Translations under genes and position numbers: made by a program
Notes under the pieces: model-generated
Database searches by the model: none
Seen by the model: only the letters and a program-made list of their open reading frames with translations
Told to the model about the DNA's origin: nothing
Source of the DNA: Cristatella mucedo
Taxonomy: Eukaryota > Bryozoa > Phylactolaemata > Cristatellidae
NCBI GenBank assembly: GCA_009760855.2
Contig: WPIO01000382.1
Location: 1 to 63,039 of the forward strand
DNA: 63,039 nt
Reading direction: 5' to 3'
Shown: positions 43,801-55,184 of the stretch, piece by piece
Numbering within the stretch: position 1 is the first letter of the stretch
How the letters are laid out: the number at the start of each line of letters is the position of its first letter

Positions 43801-43950
43801 GGTTTGGGCTAGCGGTTAAGGTGCTCGTCCCGACCAAGGTCTGGCTGAGGTCGTGGGTTCGAGCCCCGAGGCATATGCGAAGCGCCTGAATAGAGATTAA
43901 GTTCTCTTGGGGTGCTATATAAATGAATTATAATTATAATTAAATATAAT
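43801..43950 (+). mobile_element. SINE-2 copy, best preserved
   Basis: Head GGTTTGGGCTAGCGGTTAAG, B-box GGTTCGAGCCC, then TAGAGATTAAGTTCTCTTGG and a TATAA-rich tail. The 3' half corresponds to the LINE-A 3' end TAGAAAGAGATTGAGTTCTC. Confidence 0.8.
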
Positions 43951-43954
43951 TGAG

Positions 43955-44470
43955 GTATTGCATTTGTTTTTAGATAAAGGGAGATGCCCATTTCTGTGGA
44001 GCTCCCTTATTAGACAATTGGGTCCACGAAAAAGCTCTGTTTCTTTTTTAAAGGAAAAGCCAAAGAATCGCTGAGCTGGTATGGCAGTGTAGTGAGAGCT
44101 GCAAGGCCTTTGAAGCCTTTGCAGAGAAGCTTCACTACATTTCCGAGATTTTGTACTTGCAGCCGAAGGAAGGAAGCTCAAGGTGCCTTTTGTAGGTCAA
44201 CCGGTCAGACCCACATCATTCGACTTAATGTGGTTTGTGGTTCTCTGTGTGTGGTTCAGATCGCTGGGCTCGCCGGCCAACTGTAAGTCAGGCAGACCGG
44301 TAGGGACAGGCCTAAGAGAAAGGCCAGTGCACGGCTGTGGTCTGCCGGCTGTGGTTTATCCGCAGGCCGGCTTTGTCCTCCCGCCAACTCACTGGATGAG
44401 TTGTGGCTGGGAGGGAGTGGGAAGGAAGGAACACCAACCTGGCAGAGTAGAGCAGAGAGCTCCAACCTGG
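43955..44470. other. Unassigned stretch
   Basis: Several overlapping short frames on both strands (44092-44491) look random. No splice-bounded exon or repeat was recognised. Confidence 0.4.
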
Positions 44471-44472
44471 CA

Positions 44473-44859
44473 GGTCCTGTGTGGACAGTAAATTAGCTGT
44501 CCCATACCTCAGCTTGAAGACAGTTGGCGACAGAAGCTTTAGCTCTGCAGGTCCTTGACTTGGAACTCGCTTCCACAATTCTTACGCAACGACATCTACT
44601 CTCCAACTGCCGACTATGGCACATCTTTTTCAGCGGTCCTGAACTGCTACTTCTATGCTACTCACTACCTCAACTGCTCTCCTAACTCTGCTATGCTTCC
44701 CACTTTCTCTTTGTTGCGTGAGACGAAGTCTGTAGGGTACCGAATGCGTACCGAAAGCCGCTTAGGCTGTGAGTGGGCTATGCAAAACTCTCCTTCGTAA
44801 CACCCACATGGTCTTTATGACTTTGTGGAGTTACTGACGAGAATACATTACATTACATA
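44473..44859 (+). mobile_element. LINE-B 3' fragment
   Basis: Covers the end of the LINE-B C-terminal region (LPTFSLLRETKSVGYRMRTES) and 3' UTR to ATTACATTACAT. The reading frame 44555-44800 is a conserved part of LINE-B seen in many copies. Confidence 0.75.
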
Positions 44860-45209
44860 ACCTGGCAGAGTGCAGTTGTGTCTGGGGGGAGCACTGCAGG
44901 CACACGCAAAAACATATCTTCCTGGGAACAAGCTTCGCAGTGTTCTGCCTGCGCCCGCCAACGCACTCAGTTGGAAGAGCACTGCTTAATCTACAACTGA
45001 ATGGTGGCCTTCGATTCAGGATGATTTCATTTTACAAATTAGCTGTCCAGCCTGATGTACAAATACGACACGTGTGTGCTACCCTTAGCAATTCCCTCCA
45101 CAGTTGTAACATTCAGCCAGGGCGCTACTGTATCTCATAGCATTTGCCAGGATCTACAAAAATGGAATTTACTGTAATTGCAGAGGGCTATAGGCCAACA
45201 ATTGCTATA

Positions 45210-45400
45210 TTCATCTGATACTCCACAAAGCCTGAATACCCAAGAGGGTGTTATGCCTGAGAGTTTTCTATAGCCGACTCAAAGCCTGAGTGGCTTTTGG
45301 AATGCATGGCAACATACTTCATTTCACCCAATAAAGATAAATTGAGAAGCGTTGCTGAGTCCGGAGTGCAGTTGAAGTAGTGGGTAGCTAGTGTGTAGCA
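45210..45400 (-). mobile_element. Old LINE-B 3' fragment
   Basis: A diverged version of the LINE-B 3' sequence (ACTCCACAAAGCC, TATAGCCGACTC) left of the near-complete LINE-B. Confidence 0.55.
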
Positions 45401-45506
45401 GGACACTTCCCTCCCACCACTGTGTGGGCTATGCTGACGCACCCATCTGTGCCTGCCGTTCGGCCTGATCGGACCTCTTCACTTTGTGCCAGTCTCTCCA
45501 TATGTA

Positions 45507-48500
45507 ATGTAATGTAATGTATCTCCATCAGTAACTCCACAAAGTCATAAAGACCATGTGCGTGTTACGCAGGAGAGTTTTGTATAGCCCACTCACAGCC
45601 TAAGCGGCTTTTGGTACGCATTCGGTAGCCAACAGACTTCGTCTCATGCCAAAAAAAAAAAGTGGGAAGCATAGCAGAGTCAGGAGAGCAGTTGAGGTAG
45701 TGAGTAGCATAGAAGTAGCAGTTCAGGACCGCTGAAAAAGATGTGCCATAGTCGGCAGTTTGGAGAGTAGATGTCGTTGGGTAAGAATTGTGGAAGCGAG
45801 TTCCACAGTCTAGGACCTGCAGAGCTAAAGCTTCTGTCGCCAACTGTCTTTAAGCGGAGGAATGGGACAGCTAATTTATTGTCCACACAGGACCTGAGGG
45901 CGCGAACAGGCTGAAACTGATGCAGCAGTTCAGATACTTACGAAGGAGCCAAGCCGTGGCTGGCCTTGTGGGTCAGCGTAAGAACTTTGTTCTGTATCCT
46001 TTGCTCAACCGGCAACCATAGGTACGAAGGAGCCAAGCCGTGGCAGGCCTTGTGGGTCAGCATAAGAACTTTGCTCTGTATCCTTTGCTGAACCGGCAAC
46101 CATCCTAGCTCTTTCAGGAGAGGTGACACGTGCTCAAACCGCTGGGACTTGAAGATCAGCCTTGCAGCCATATTCATAGTCAGCTGTAGTGGCATAATAG
46201 CTCTCTTCGGCAGCCCAACCAAAAGGCAATTACAATAATCAAGCCGAGACAGAACTAAAGAGCTAGTTAAATTTCTTACAAGCCACTGTGGGAGACTGCT
46301 TCTAATCTTAGATAGGGATCGGATGTGATGGCTAGCTGTAGAGGCAGTCTTATGAATGAAGCTTTTGAAATTCAGGCAGCTTTCAAAAATGACACCTAGA
46401 TTTCGAGCACGTGATGAAGATCGCACAATAGCATCACCTATTAGAACAAGAAAGCCTTTTAATCCAGCCACATGCTTAGGGTGTCCTATGAGCAGCAGTT
46501 CGGTTTTATCATCATTTAATTACAGGAGGTTTTGCGAAGTTTAGGATCGAATATTGGCAAGGCAAGCGTTCAGTTTCTCAGTTGCCGGAGCAGAATCCGA
46601 CGGTTTGAATGACAAGTACAAGTGAGTATCGTCAGCATAGAAGTGATATCCAATTCCATGGGACTCATTCACTTTTCCCAGAGGTCATGTATAAATGGAG
46701 AACAGCAAGGGACCGACAACAGACCCTTGAGGGACTCCACAGGTGACCGTTCTCATGTCTGAGACCTGACCCACACACGACACGGATTTAACACGATCAG
46801 ACAAGTATGATTTAAACCACGCCAGTGCTTCGTCTGCCAGACCGATCGTTGTTCCCAATCGTTCAAGCAGAACTTCGTGATCAATGGTGTCGAAGGCAGC
46901 AGACAGATTTAGCAGAGCTTGGGTGGTGACATTCCTGTCGACGTTGCCACGTAGAATGTCATTGTTATCACGGAGGAGAGCAGTTTCAGTGGAGTGCTGC
47001 CTCTTGAACCCTGATTGAAATTTTTCTGACATTCCATTCTTTTCAATATGTTCAACTAGCTGCTTAGCAACAATGTTTTCAAGAATCTTTGATAAGAACG
47101 AAAGAACGGAAAATGGACGATAGTTTGCTAGGACCTCTGTGTCTAATCCAGGCTTTTTGAGAATAGGTCTAACGATTGACGATTTGAAGGACTTGGGGAC
47201 GACTCTTTTTACCAAAGAAGCATTAGAAATCTTGGTTATGGCAGGGCTAAGTTGGTCTGCAAGTGAAGACCACAGAGATGAAGGTATAGGGTTTTCAGGA
47301 GCCGAGCTCTTTTTGCTAGACCTTATTAAGGCAGCCACAGCACAGGCAGAAACATCGGAGAACCTTTTAAGAAAGGTCATAGGCTGAGGAACGGCGATTG
47401 CTTTGGTCGGAGGGGGCTTAATGGAGGCATGAATGTGCACAATTTTTTCAGTAAAGAAGGCTGAAAACATTTCGGCTGAGCCCTTAATATCTCGGGAGTC
47501 AGACCTCACAGCATGGGCCAGTAAATGGTTTACTGTCTTATAAATCTGTTTAGTGTCCGACTGGCAGAAATTCTGCTTTCTAATGAAAAAAGAAGCCCTG
47601 GCTTTTTTAAGCTTTCGGGAGTAAACTCGAAGGAAGTCTTTAAAATTGACTAGGTCTGCCTCAGACCCCGATTTCTTGAAACGACGTTCCAGCCTGAGCT
47701 TACCACGGCGCATCTTAAGGAATTTCTTTGTAAATTGAAAGGAATCTCCACGACTTCGAACACGGATATAGCGAACGGGAACATGCTTGTCAAGAGCACT
47801 CCTGAGTGTCATGTTCATCGTATCAGTGAGGGTATCGAGGCTGCCGGTCGAGTCTGAATGCAGATCAAAAAGGCCTGCATCACAAACAGATTTCAAAAAC
47901 TTTTCCATGTCAATGCTTTGTAAGTTACGTCGTTTGGCAAACTCGACATTGCTCTGTACGTACGAGGGAGCAGGAACAGTAAACGAGACCGAACAATGAT
48001 CTGAGAGTGTCAGTGGGCACACCAAAAAGTCAGTGGGGAGGACATCCTAAGTGATCACGAGATCTAGAATGTGGCCACCGACGTGGTTGCTATGATTAAC
48101 GTGTTGGGCCAAACCTAAATTCTCCTTACAGTCAAGAAATGAGCCGACCTGTCTGTTGCTAGGGTTGTCAACGTGAATATTGAAGTCTCCTACAATCAGT
48201 AACGGCCTGTCACACACAAATATTTTAGCAAGGAACTCTGAAAACTCCTCTATAAACAAGTTTAGACAGCCAGAAGGAGGCCGGTATATCGAAACGGTGA
48301 GAGGCATTGTCTTTGATGAAGACCTGATAGCAACCGATTCAAATGATGACCCATGCGAGAAACTGCACATCCTACAGCCAAACGATTCGCGAACAACAAT
48401 TGCAACCCAGCCACCACCCTTATCAGAACGCATGGACTGATAGAATGAGAACCCGGGTAGGGTGGTCTCGGAAATACAGCTACTGGAAGAAGGCGTCATC

Positions 48501-48850
48501 CAGGTTTCGGTAAGCAGAAATGCATCTACCTTCTCCTGGACCACCTGATCGCGAATAAGTAACCCTTGGTTTTTAGCGAGCCGACATTTAGTAGGCGGAA
48601 TTTAAGAGGCTGTTCAACAACTGGGCGACGGCGATGAAGTGGCTCGTCTTCTCTACCGTTTGCTTCCGGCCCGGCGGACGCTGGTTCTTCGAATTTGAAT
48701 TGGACCTTGGTAACGGCCGTCGGACAACGATTCACAACGTGCTGGGCTAAAAATCTTGGTCTGGACGTGTATAGCTTGCTGGATTGTTTCGATGACAAAG
48801 GAAAGAAAAGACTGAGGCATCAAGCCGCAAGCAGACATATGGCAAGACAA
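45507..48850 (-). mobile_element. Near-complete LINE-B non-LTR retrotransposon
   Basis: The (TGTAA)n tail is at 45507-45520. Reading from the 5' side, the endonuclease (48047-48650) has LTETWM and GDFNIHVD. The RT (46685-48025) has AFDTIDHEVLLERL and CGVPQGS, and just after a TGA at 46685 comes the catalytic FYADD. The C-terminal domain is open at 45938-46471. Breaks seen are a frameshift near 48535, TAG at about 48047, TGA at 46685 and two stops near 46515-46535. The 3' part carries a 70-bp tandem duplication. It is the source-like copy for all LINE-B fragments here, but it is inactive as read. Confidence 0.85.
45950..46098. repeat. 70-bp tandem duplication in LINE-B
   Basis: The stretch coding WLPVxQRIQxKVLxLTHKAxHGLAPS occurs twice in a row in this copy and once in related copies. 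Confidence 0.8.
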
Positions 48851-49400
48851 GCTAAAGCCCCAGGGCCTAAATTATTTTGGCTATACTATAGCTGATATGC
48901 ATGCTTTAGGAAACACGTCGAGACTAGCAGCTTATTGTGTATCTGCACGTACTTTCAATTAAAGTTACCATTTCAGGCTTGCAGCATATTAACCAGCTCA
49001 TGCCCATCCCTAAGAAAGGCTAACTGAAGGAAACTGAAAGCGAATCAAATGCATATTGCTTGACTTGGATTGGACTGGTAGGCTACATTGGTCACAGACG
49101 ATCAAATAGCTGGCGCCTAGCCCCATAATTAAGGAACCATGAATCATGAATAATATGCAAATGGAAACAAAACTAACGCAAAAAAACAAGATAGGCAGAA
49201 GGCAACCTATTTACAATTTACTTGAGCTCTTATGCAGCTGATACATACTTCTGGTTCGTGCAAAGCTCCAGCCAAAGTAGAATTCCCGCAGCCGTGTTTA
49301 AAGTCTCGGCAAGGCAAGCAAGAGGCCATTAGCTAGAAAGATAATTTGCAAGAAGTATCATATCCCCAAAAAACCGAGCAAGCAGAGATACCTACAATTG
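48851..49400. other. Unassigned stretch
   Basis: No exon or repeat recognised between the 5' end of LINE-B and LINE-A debris. Confidence 0.4.
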
Positions 49401-49401
49401 C

Positions 49402-49606
49402 ACAATAATAATAGTACATTTAATGAAGGACCCAAAGATAACTCAATGTCTTTCTAGACACTTTATGTTTGCTGCAAAGGGCACAAGACCGAATGGTTAA
49501 TGGTAGCATGCTTAACGACAAAAAGAATAAAATGATTAGGGGTAATATGCACAAGGTCAGGATACAAATATGGTTAGTGGCAGCCTCCACACTGTCAGCT
49601 TGCATA
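49402..49606 (-). mobile_element. LINE-A 3' fragment
   Basis: An ATA-type start, then a diverged 3' UTR. It is followed head to tail by another LINE-A 3' end. Confidence 0.55.
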
Positions 49607-49607
49607 A

Positions 49608-50905
49608 GAAATAACAATAATGCGCTTGATAAATCACCCTCAGAGAACTCAATCTCTTTATAAGTGCTTTACATTGATTGCAAAGGGAAATGCAATTGAA
49701 TGGTGAGTAATAAACAACATGGTTAGGGGTGACATGCACAGGGTCAGCATGCAAATGTGGTTAGTGGCAGCATGCAGAGTGTCAGCACCCATAAGCACAT
49801 CAAGGACAAATCACAGGGACCCACTAAATTTCTCTTGTCTTGTCTTGTATCTCCGTCAGTAACTCCACAAAGTCATAAAGACCATGTGGGTGTTACGCAG
49901 GAGAGTTTTGTATAGCACACTCACGGCCTAAGCGGCTTTCGGTACGCATTCGGTAGCCAACAGACTTTGTCTCACGCAACAAAGAGAAAGTGGGAAGCAT
50001 AGCAGAGTTAGCAGAGCTGTTGAGGTAGTGAGTAGCATAGAAGTAGCAGTTCAGGACCACTGAAAAAGATGTGCCATAGTCGGCAGTTGGAGAGTAGATG
50101 TCGTTGCGTAAGAAAAATGCTGTCCTAAATAGGTGTTTTCAAGTTCTTTTTAAATATGGTCAAGTCAGGGGATGTTCTGACGCAAGCCGGATGGGAGTTC
50201 CAAGCTTTGGGAGCATACGAACTAAATGCACGATTTTCAAAGGATTTGAGGTTTGTACGAGGAATTGGTAGACTTGGATTCCAAAAAGCAGGTAGTACGA
50301 TGTGTGGCCTGGTGGGGGAGTAGATCTGAGAGATAGGCTGGAGCCAAAGAATGATATGACCTAAAAGTGAGCGACAAAACCTTGAAGTCAATCCGTTGCT
50401 TGACTGGTAGCCAGTGCAGGTCGGTGAGAAGTGGTATAATGTGGCAACTGCGACGGTCACGACAGACAAGCCAAGCTGCAGAATTTGGCACCAGCTACAA
50501 CAGCCTGATCGCACATGCCGGTATGCCAGTAAGCAGTGACTTGCCGAAGTCGAGACGGGATATCACGAATGCACGGACCAAATTGGACGTGGTATGCTAA
50601 TCTAAACAAGCCCGAATTTTAGTAATGTTATGAAGCTGAAAGTAGGCAGATTTGACTGTGTAGCTTATGTGGTCGTCTTACGGGAGGTTGCTATGGAACA
50701 TGACATCTAGATTTCAAGGTGATTCAACAGGAGATATACTGCCAGAGCCAATATTGAGCGTCAGCCTTTTTAAGTTCTGAATTACACTGTTTTTGTCCAT
50801 AACTAGTAAGTTAGTTTTATCATCTTTCTAGGCGGTTTACATTTAGTATATGGCAACTAACTTTCACTGTTAAGTTGGTCTTATCCTCATTCAGTTTAAG
50901 AAAAT
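49608..50905 (-). mobile_element. LINE-A copy, interrupted by LINE-B
   Basis: Tail with ATAATAATGCGC at 49612, 3' UTR to 49830, then after the LINE-B insert the C-terminal domain (50125-50700) and an old stretch to about 50905. It has the LINE-A block HWLPVKQRIDFKVLSLTFRS. Confidence 0.75.
49833..50114 (-). mobile_element. LINE-B 3' fragment nested in LINE-A
   Basis: The tail TTGTCTTGTCTTGTATCTCC and body match LINE-B. The LINE-A phrase CACTAAAT / AATGCTGTCC is interrupted at this point, with AAAT at both sides. LINE-B was therefore active after this LINE-A inserted. Confidence 0.8.
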
Positions 50906-51119
50906 ATCTGCCGTTCGAGCATAGTCCTAATAGTTTCGTAAAAGCAACCGTGGACTTAACCAACTACTAATGGCAAGGTAAATATGAATGTGCATTATGT
51001 GCACTGCCACTAAAAAAGGTAAATTTATGGCATCCCTCAAACTTGCTGGTCCTAATAAGCCTTCTTTACTGTTCTCCGTGAGTACCGAACCTACGGGAAA
51101 AACAATGGCTGGCAGATCC

Positions 51120-51780
51120 TCCTTCTTTTGATAAAGGTGCTTACAGCCGGTACACAACTCTGAGGCTAGGCTTGTCTGCAGCTAACTTTGCAACTGCCAC
51201 ATAACGCCACGAATCACCCACGCCAACTGGCTCATCTTCTTTTAGCAGCATATTACCAACAAGTTTCTGTCACTCACCTTTAGATGGTTTCACTATCTTG
51301 CTCAAGCCTGCTTAGGCCGTCACACTGTTCTGGAAAAAAGCAAATTTGAATGTTATCAGTGACTTACTATCACAAGCAGAGTGTTCTCGGAATAATCATT
51401 ATGCATGCGGTTACGGCATAATCAATCGGCTGGTAATAATTCCGAACTAGGAAGTAATGGTTGATAACTGCAAATTATTTGGCATATCCTAGAGCTATGT
51501 TTCTCAATAAACTCTTGATAAGAAAACTTACGTCTGACCATTAGTGGCTTACAATCAAGCATAGGATTCAGTTCAAAATTCCGCATCCAACTTATAATCC
51601 ATTTAATCTACTTCCACCAGCCTATGCATACGACCTCTTATCTCTTCAACTGTGCACCACCAGATCCTTAGAATCTATTCATTCTGAAATACCTCGTTTC
51701 ACATTCAGAACTCATTTGAAATCTTTGCTAATCGAGCTGAAAGCAAGTGTAAAGCGACAAAATTGAGCTAGCTTCTAACT
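51120..51780 (+). mobile_element. Old LINE remnants
   Basis: Between 51130 and 51300 there is a diverged LINE-A C-terminal stretch (GCTAGGCTTGTC, AACTGCCACATAACGCC). From about 51540 to 51780 a frame with SLESIHSEIPRF resembles the C-terminal end of a related LINE. Confidence 0.4.
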
Positions 51781-51784
51781 TGAT

Positions 51785-52305
51785 CCCACCCAGCCTGCAC
51801 TAAATACATCACTTTAGTTGCAGCCAAAAGCAGATCTATTCTGGTAAGCACCTGTTTTCCCTATTGAACGTGTTTGGTTTTTGTTGCTGTGCAATTTGCC
51901 TGTGTACCTGGCCGTGATTCCAAACAGTTTACTTGCTGGCAGTCATCCCAGCCGATAGCTATGAGTACCACGTTTAGCACGGTGGCCTTACTTGTTCGCT
52001 TTTAAATTTTTGGTTACGACCATGCAAGTGACACAAATGTATCTATCCTCCCATCTTGAGTTTTTTAGTTTTGAATGGAGAATGTCGTTTAAGGGCGCTA
52101 AGCCAGCGAATTAGTACACTCTTCTTTAAAAATGAGTTAAGGTTCTTGCCACTAAGCACGTGGGGAAAACGTATTGTCTTGCTGGTATATACTCTTACCT
52201 GGGCTCACTAACTGAACACACATCTGAGCTTACTTATTGCAGACACAGCAGATAGTTAGCTGAGCTCACCTGAGATCATTCACAGTTTTAAATATATATT
52301 AAAAT
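51785..52305. other. Unassigned stretch
   Basis: No recognised coding sequence; possibly part of an intron of the minus-strand gene with the CARD-like exon. Confidence 0.35.
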
Positions 52306-52310
52306 AAAAT

Positions 52311-52438
52311 TCATTTATATAGCCCTCCAAGAGAACTTAATTCAGGCGCTTTATATATACCTCGGGGCTCGAGCCCACGACCTCAGGCAGACCTTGGCCG
52401 GGGCGAGCACCTTAACCGCTAGACCAAACCAGCTAGGC
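52311..52438 (-). mobile_element. SINE-2 copy
   Basis: On the minus strand AGCTGGTTTGGTCTAGCGG, GAGGTCGTGGGCTCGAGCCC and the tail ATATAAATGAA. It lacks part of the GAGATTAAGTTCTC block. Confidence 0.7.
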
Positions 52439-52652
52439 GTTTGACTCAGCCGGACTAGTCTATGATTACTTGCTGGAGCTGCAGATGGAGTCGATAGCTG
52501 TATAATAAGAAGAGCTAACTGGCATGCGACTTAGGTAGACTCAATCATTTTAGAAACATCAAAAATCACGAGCCCTAAAATTCACGAGTGATCAATTGCT
52601 AAAGAATCACGTGACATCAACAAACCGAAACTCGTTACTTCAGCTCACTCAC

Positions 52653-52784
52653 CTCAATCTGATCTGCAAGTTCATTTGCTTCACAGTCCCGAAGAGTTTC
52701 AACAAATTGCTCAGCTCCCTTTTCACCCTTCGATGACAAGTATTCCACGAGCTTAACAACTTTATCCATATTTGCGAGCTGGAC
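52653..52784 (-). CDS. Host exon encoding the C-terminal part of a CARD-like domain
   Basis: The acceptor is a T-rich run ending TTTTGTAG and the donor is GTGAGT. The exon is 44 codons, phase 0 at both ends, and open in that frame. KLVEYLSSKGEKGAEQF followed by VETLRDCEANELADQIE matches the helices of caspase-recruitment (CARD) domains, where a hydrophobic helix, a K-G turn and an FxxxLR block are typical. Proteins with CARDs act in apoptosis and innate sensing in animals. The other exons were not securely found; a possible first coding exon is at 54846-54880. Confidence 0.55.
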
Positions 52785-53169
52785 CTACAAAACATACACG
52801 CTGAGAGTCAGAACAAGATAAGGCAGAGACTTCCGACAGGAGATTTCTCTGACTAACCTACATAAGCAGGCAGCTTCTGACCACGTTGTAATGTCAAGTT
52901 GCTATAAGAGCGTGCCGTGTTCAATATTCCGATAGTCGACGTAAAAAAAACAGAACAGGGTTTTAGAGAATGAATTTGCAATAAGTAGTGTTCCATAAAT
53001 GTTAAGTACAGCCGTCTATTGAAGTAGCAGTTGAGTTCAGGCTCAAACGATTTCAATTTTAACTCACGAAACCAGTACTTGCCAGGAATGCATCACTATA
53101 TCTTAGTGTCTAACTTGTCAAGATATCCTACAAATCAGAGAGTCCGTGAAATCTCTGGACTTTTTAAAC

Positions 53170-53360
53170 TCTCCCGAACCTGTTGCAAACAGTTTTTAAA
53201 GAACGAAATGGAACAGCTTACTTATTCTGCAGAGAGAACCTGGTGGCATACCGATTCTCAAACTTGCAGAGCAGTTCAGAAAGTTATGAGAGAGCTAAGC
53301 CGTAGATAGCTGTGTGGGACAGTATGAGAACTCTAATCTGTATCCGTTGATGAGTCAGAA
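53170..53360 (-). mobile_element. Old LINE-B fragment
   Basis: Phrases GAACAGCTTACTTATTCTGC, GAGAGCTAAGCCGTAGATAG and GTATCCGTTGATGAG match the LINE-B C-terminal region (compare 60500-60660) at low identity. Confidence 0.45.
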
Positions 53361-53364
53361 GTGC

Positions 53365-54650
53365 TCCAGGTCAGTGCAACAAACATTGCATCAAACAGGC
53401 ACGCAGGAGTTGGCCATGTCACTTGGGGTTATGCCCTTCTACCGCCCACACGTCTTTGCTGCTAAGTACTTTTTAAGTCAGCCCCCGTCTGACTATAGCT
53501 AAATATTTAGGATTTGACCTAAGGTGGTCAAGAGACAGGTCGTAAGTTTGATCCCTGCAGCAGACCACTGTTTGTATTTCACAACGAAAATTAACAGCAG
53601 CAGTTCGTAGGCATATACATTCAAGCACATGATACTCAGCAGGCCGAACCTGGTAAAGCAGGCAGAGTTACATCCAGTAAAATAGCAAGGCATCGGTGAG
53701 CCCACTGCTTGACCTGTAATGAAGCTTCACATTTTGGGAGGATTGCAAAAACAATAGTTCGATCGGTTACCTTTATTGCATTGACATCGATCGGCTGCAT
53801 TTAGCGTCTCCTCTGCATACAAATACAATGCAACTTTCAACATCTGCATATCGGTCAGTGTATTTGCTATAGATACATTAAACTATTGCATAGCATGCTG
53901 CAGATTATGACAGACGGGTGGCGTCGGTCGTGAAGATTGAATTTCTAAAAGAAATTTAAAAATTTTTTGAATGTAAACGATAAATAGTTACCGATGCAAC
54001 ATTTCAACCTTTCGTACTCCAAGCAAGAGTGGTCTGTATGGACCATATTACTTTGGAAGGGCTGGCACAGACACTAGTCCGTGCAGTGGTCCTTTCTAAC
54101 CCAAAACGTACTGCCTGTCAGGAAGGTCAGTTGATATTTAAGCAAACAGGCACGAGTGCATCTCGAAGCAGAATAATCGTATATTGCGAGAGTCATGCTC
54201 AGCAGAGTTAATTTTTCAGGTCGGTTCTGAAGACGTGACGATTTGGCTACCCTAGCCTCTTTCTAGGGCAGCTTAGGTTCAGCAAATTTTGAAGTTAGGC
54301 TTATCACATACAGACTAGCAGATTGTTGCTGTGAAAACCTGTAATTGATATAATCAGAAATTAAATAAATCAACCTCGTAATTTGACTACTGCATATTTT
54401 TGTAAAAGTGATAGATATTTACAGTAGCAGTTAAAGTCAGTTGAGCTCGAACCCTTGCTTGGCATGCATGGTGACGACCCTATGAGTGAACGTCATGAAA
54501 GCTGTATTTATGCCATCAATTGACCTCATTTCCATTGCCAATTTCTTACCTAGATACTGCGTTTGCACTACCTATTAAGGAAGTTTTATTGGCCGACTTA
54601 GCCTCACCTGCAGCTTCTTACTCTAATGCCGGAGGCAGTTATTAAAAAAT
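53365..54650. other. Unassigned, possibly intronic
   Basis: No splice-bounded frame could be supported. Overlapping short frames (53499-53705, 54029-54211) look random. It lies between two minus-strand exon candidates. Confidence 0.35.
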
Positions 54651-54659
54651 GGCCTTCTA

Positions 54660-54771
54660 GTATACCCCAGGAGGTGAGGTGTGCACTCTTCACGACCGAG
54701 ATCTTGGGTTCAAGTTCAATGAATGGTAAATGGTCGACCACCTTAACCAACAGGCCAAACCAGCTCGGCAT
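54660..54771 (-). mobile_element. Partial SINE-2
   Basis: Minus-strand GAGCTGGTTTGGCCTGTTGG and GAACCCAAGATC-like B-box region; the tail is missing. Confidence 0.45.
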
Positions 54772-54845
54772 TAGTGGCAAAAGCTGTGTCCCAAAGGGGG
54801 CAAAGTAAGAGTTCGGCTGGCAGGGCAGAGGTGAGAGCTAACTTA

Positions 54846-54880
54846 CCATTTCCGGCAGACATAGCGGTTCGATCGGACAT
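54846..54880 (-). CDS. Possible first coding exon of the CARD-like gene
   Basis: On the minus strand an ATG opens a short frame (MSDRTAMSAGN) that ends at a good donor GTAAGT. It is on the same strand and about 2 kb upstream of the CARD-like exon. The intermediate exon carrying the front of the CARD was not found, so the link is speculative. Confidence 0.25.
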
Positions 54881-55184
54881 GCTGTGTCGAGAGAATACCA
54901 AGGTATACTACACCTTCACGATACATAGTGAAGCTAGGCAGTAGAGCTTGAAATGTGACTGCCTAAGTGGATACCTGGTTTTAAGGGGAGTTAGCTGCAG
55001 GGCATTGCCATATAAAGCTACAAGCTTGACTCAGTCGGGTATTCCCCTTGCTGGCAAACAAAGGGTGATGAATGGTTAGCACAAGCCGGTATGCTGTTTT
55101 GTAGCCGCCAGTTGCAATCGTCCGGTCGAAGTCCCCACTGAAGCCTACTGCTTGGATGGCTGTGGCTGTATGCAAGGATAGCAC

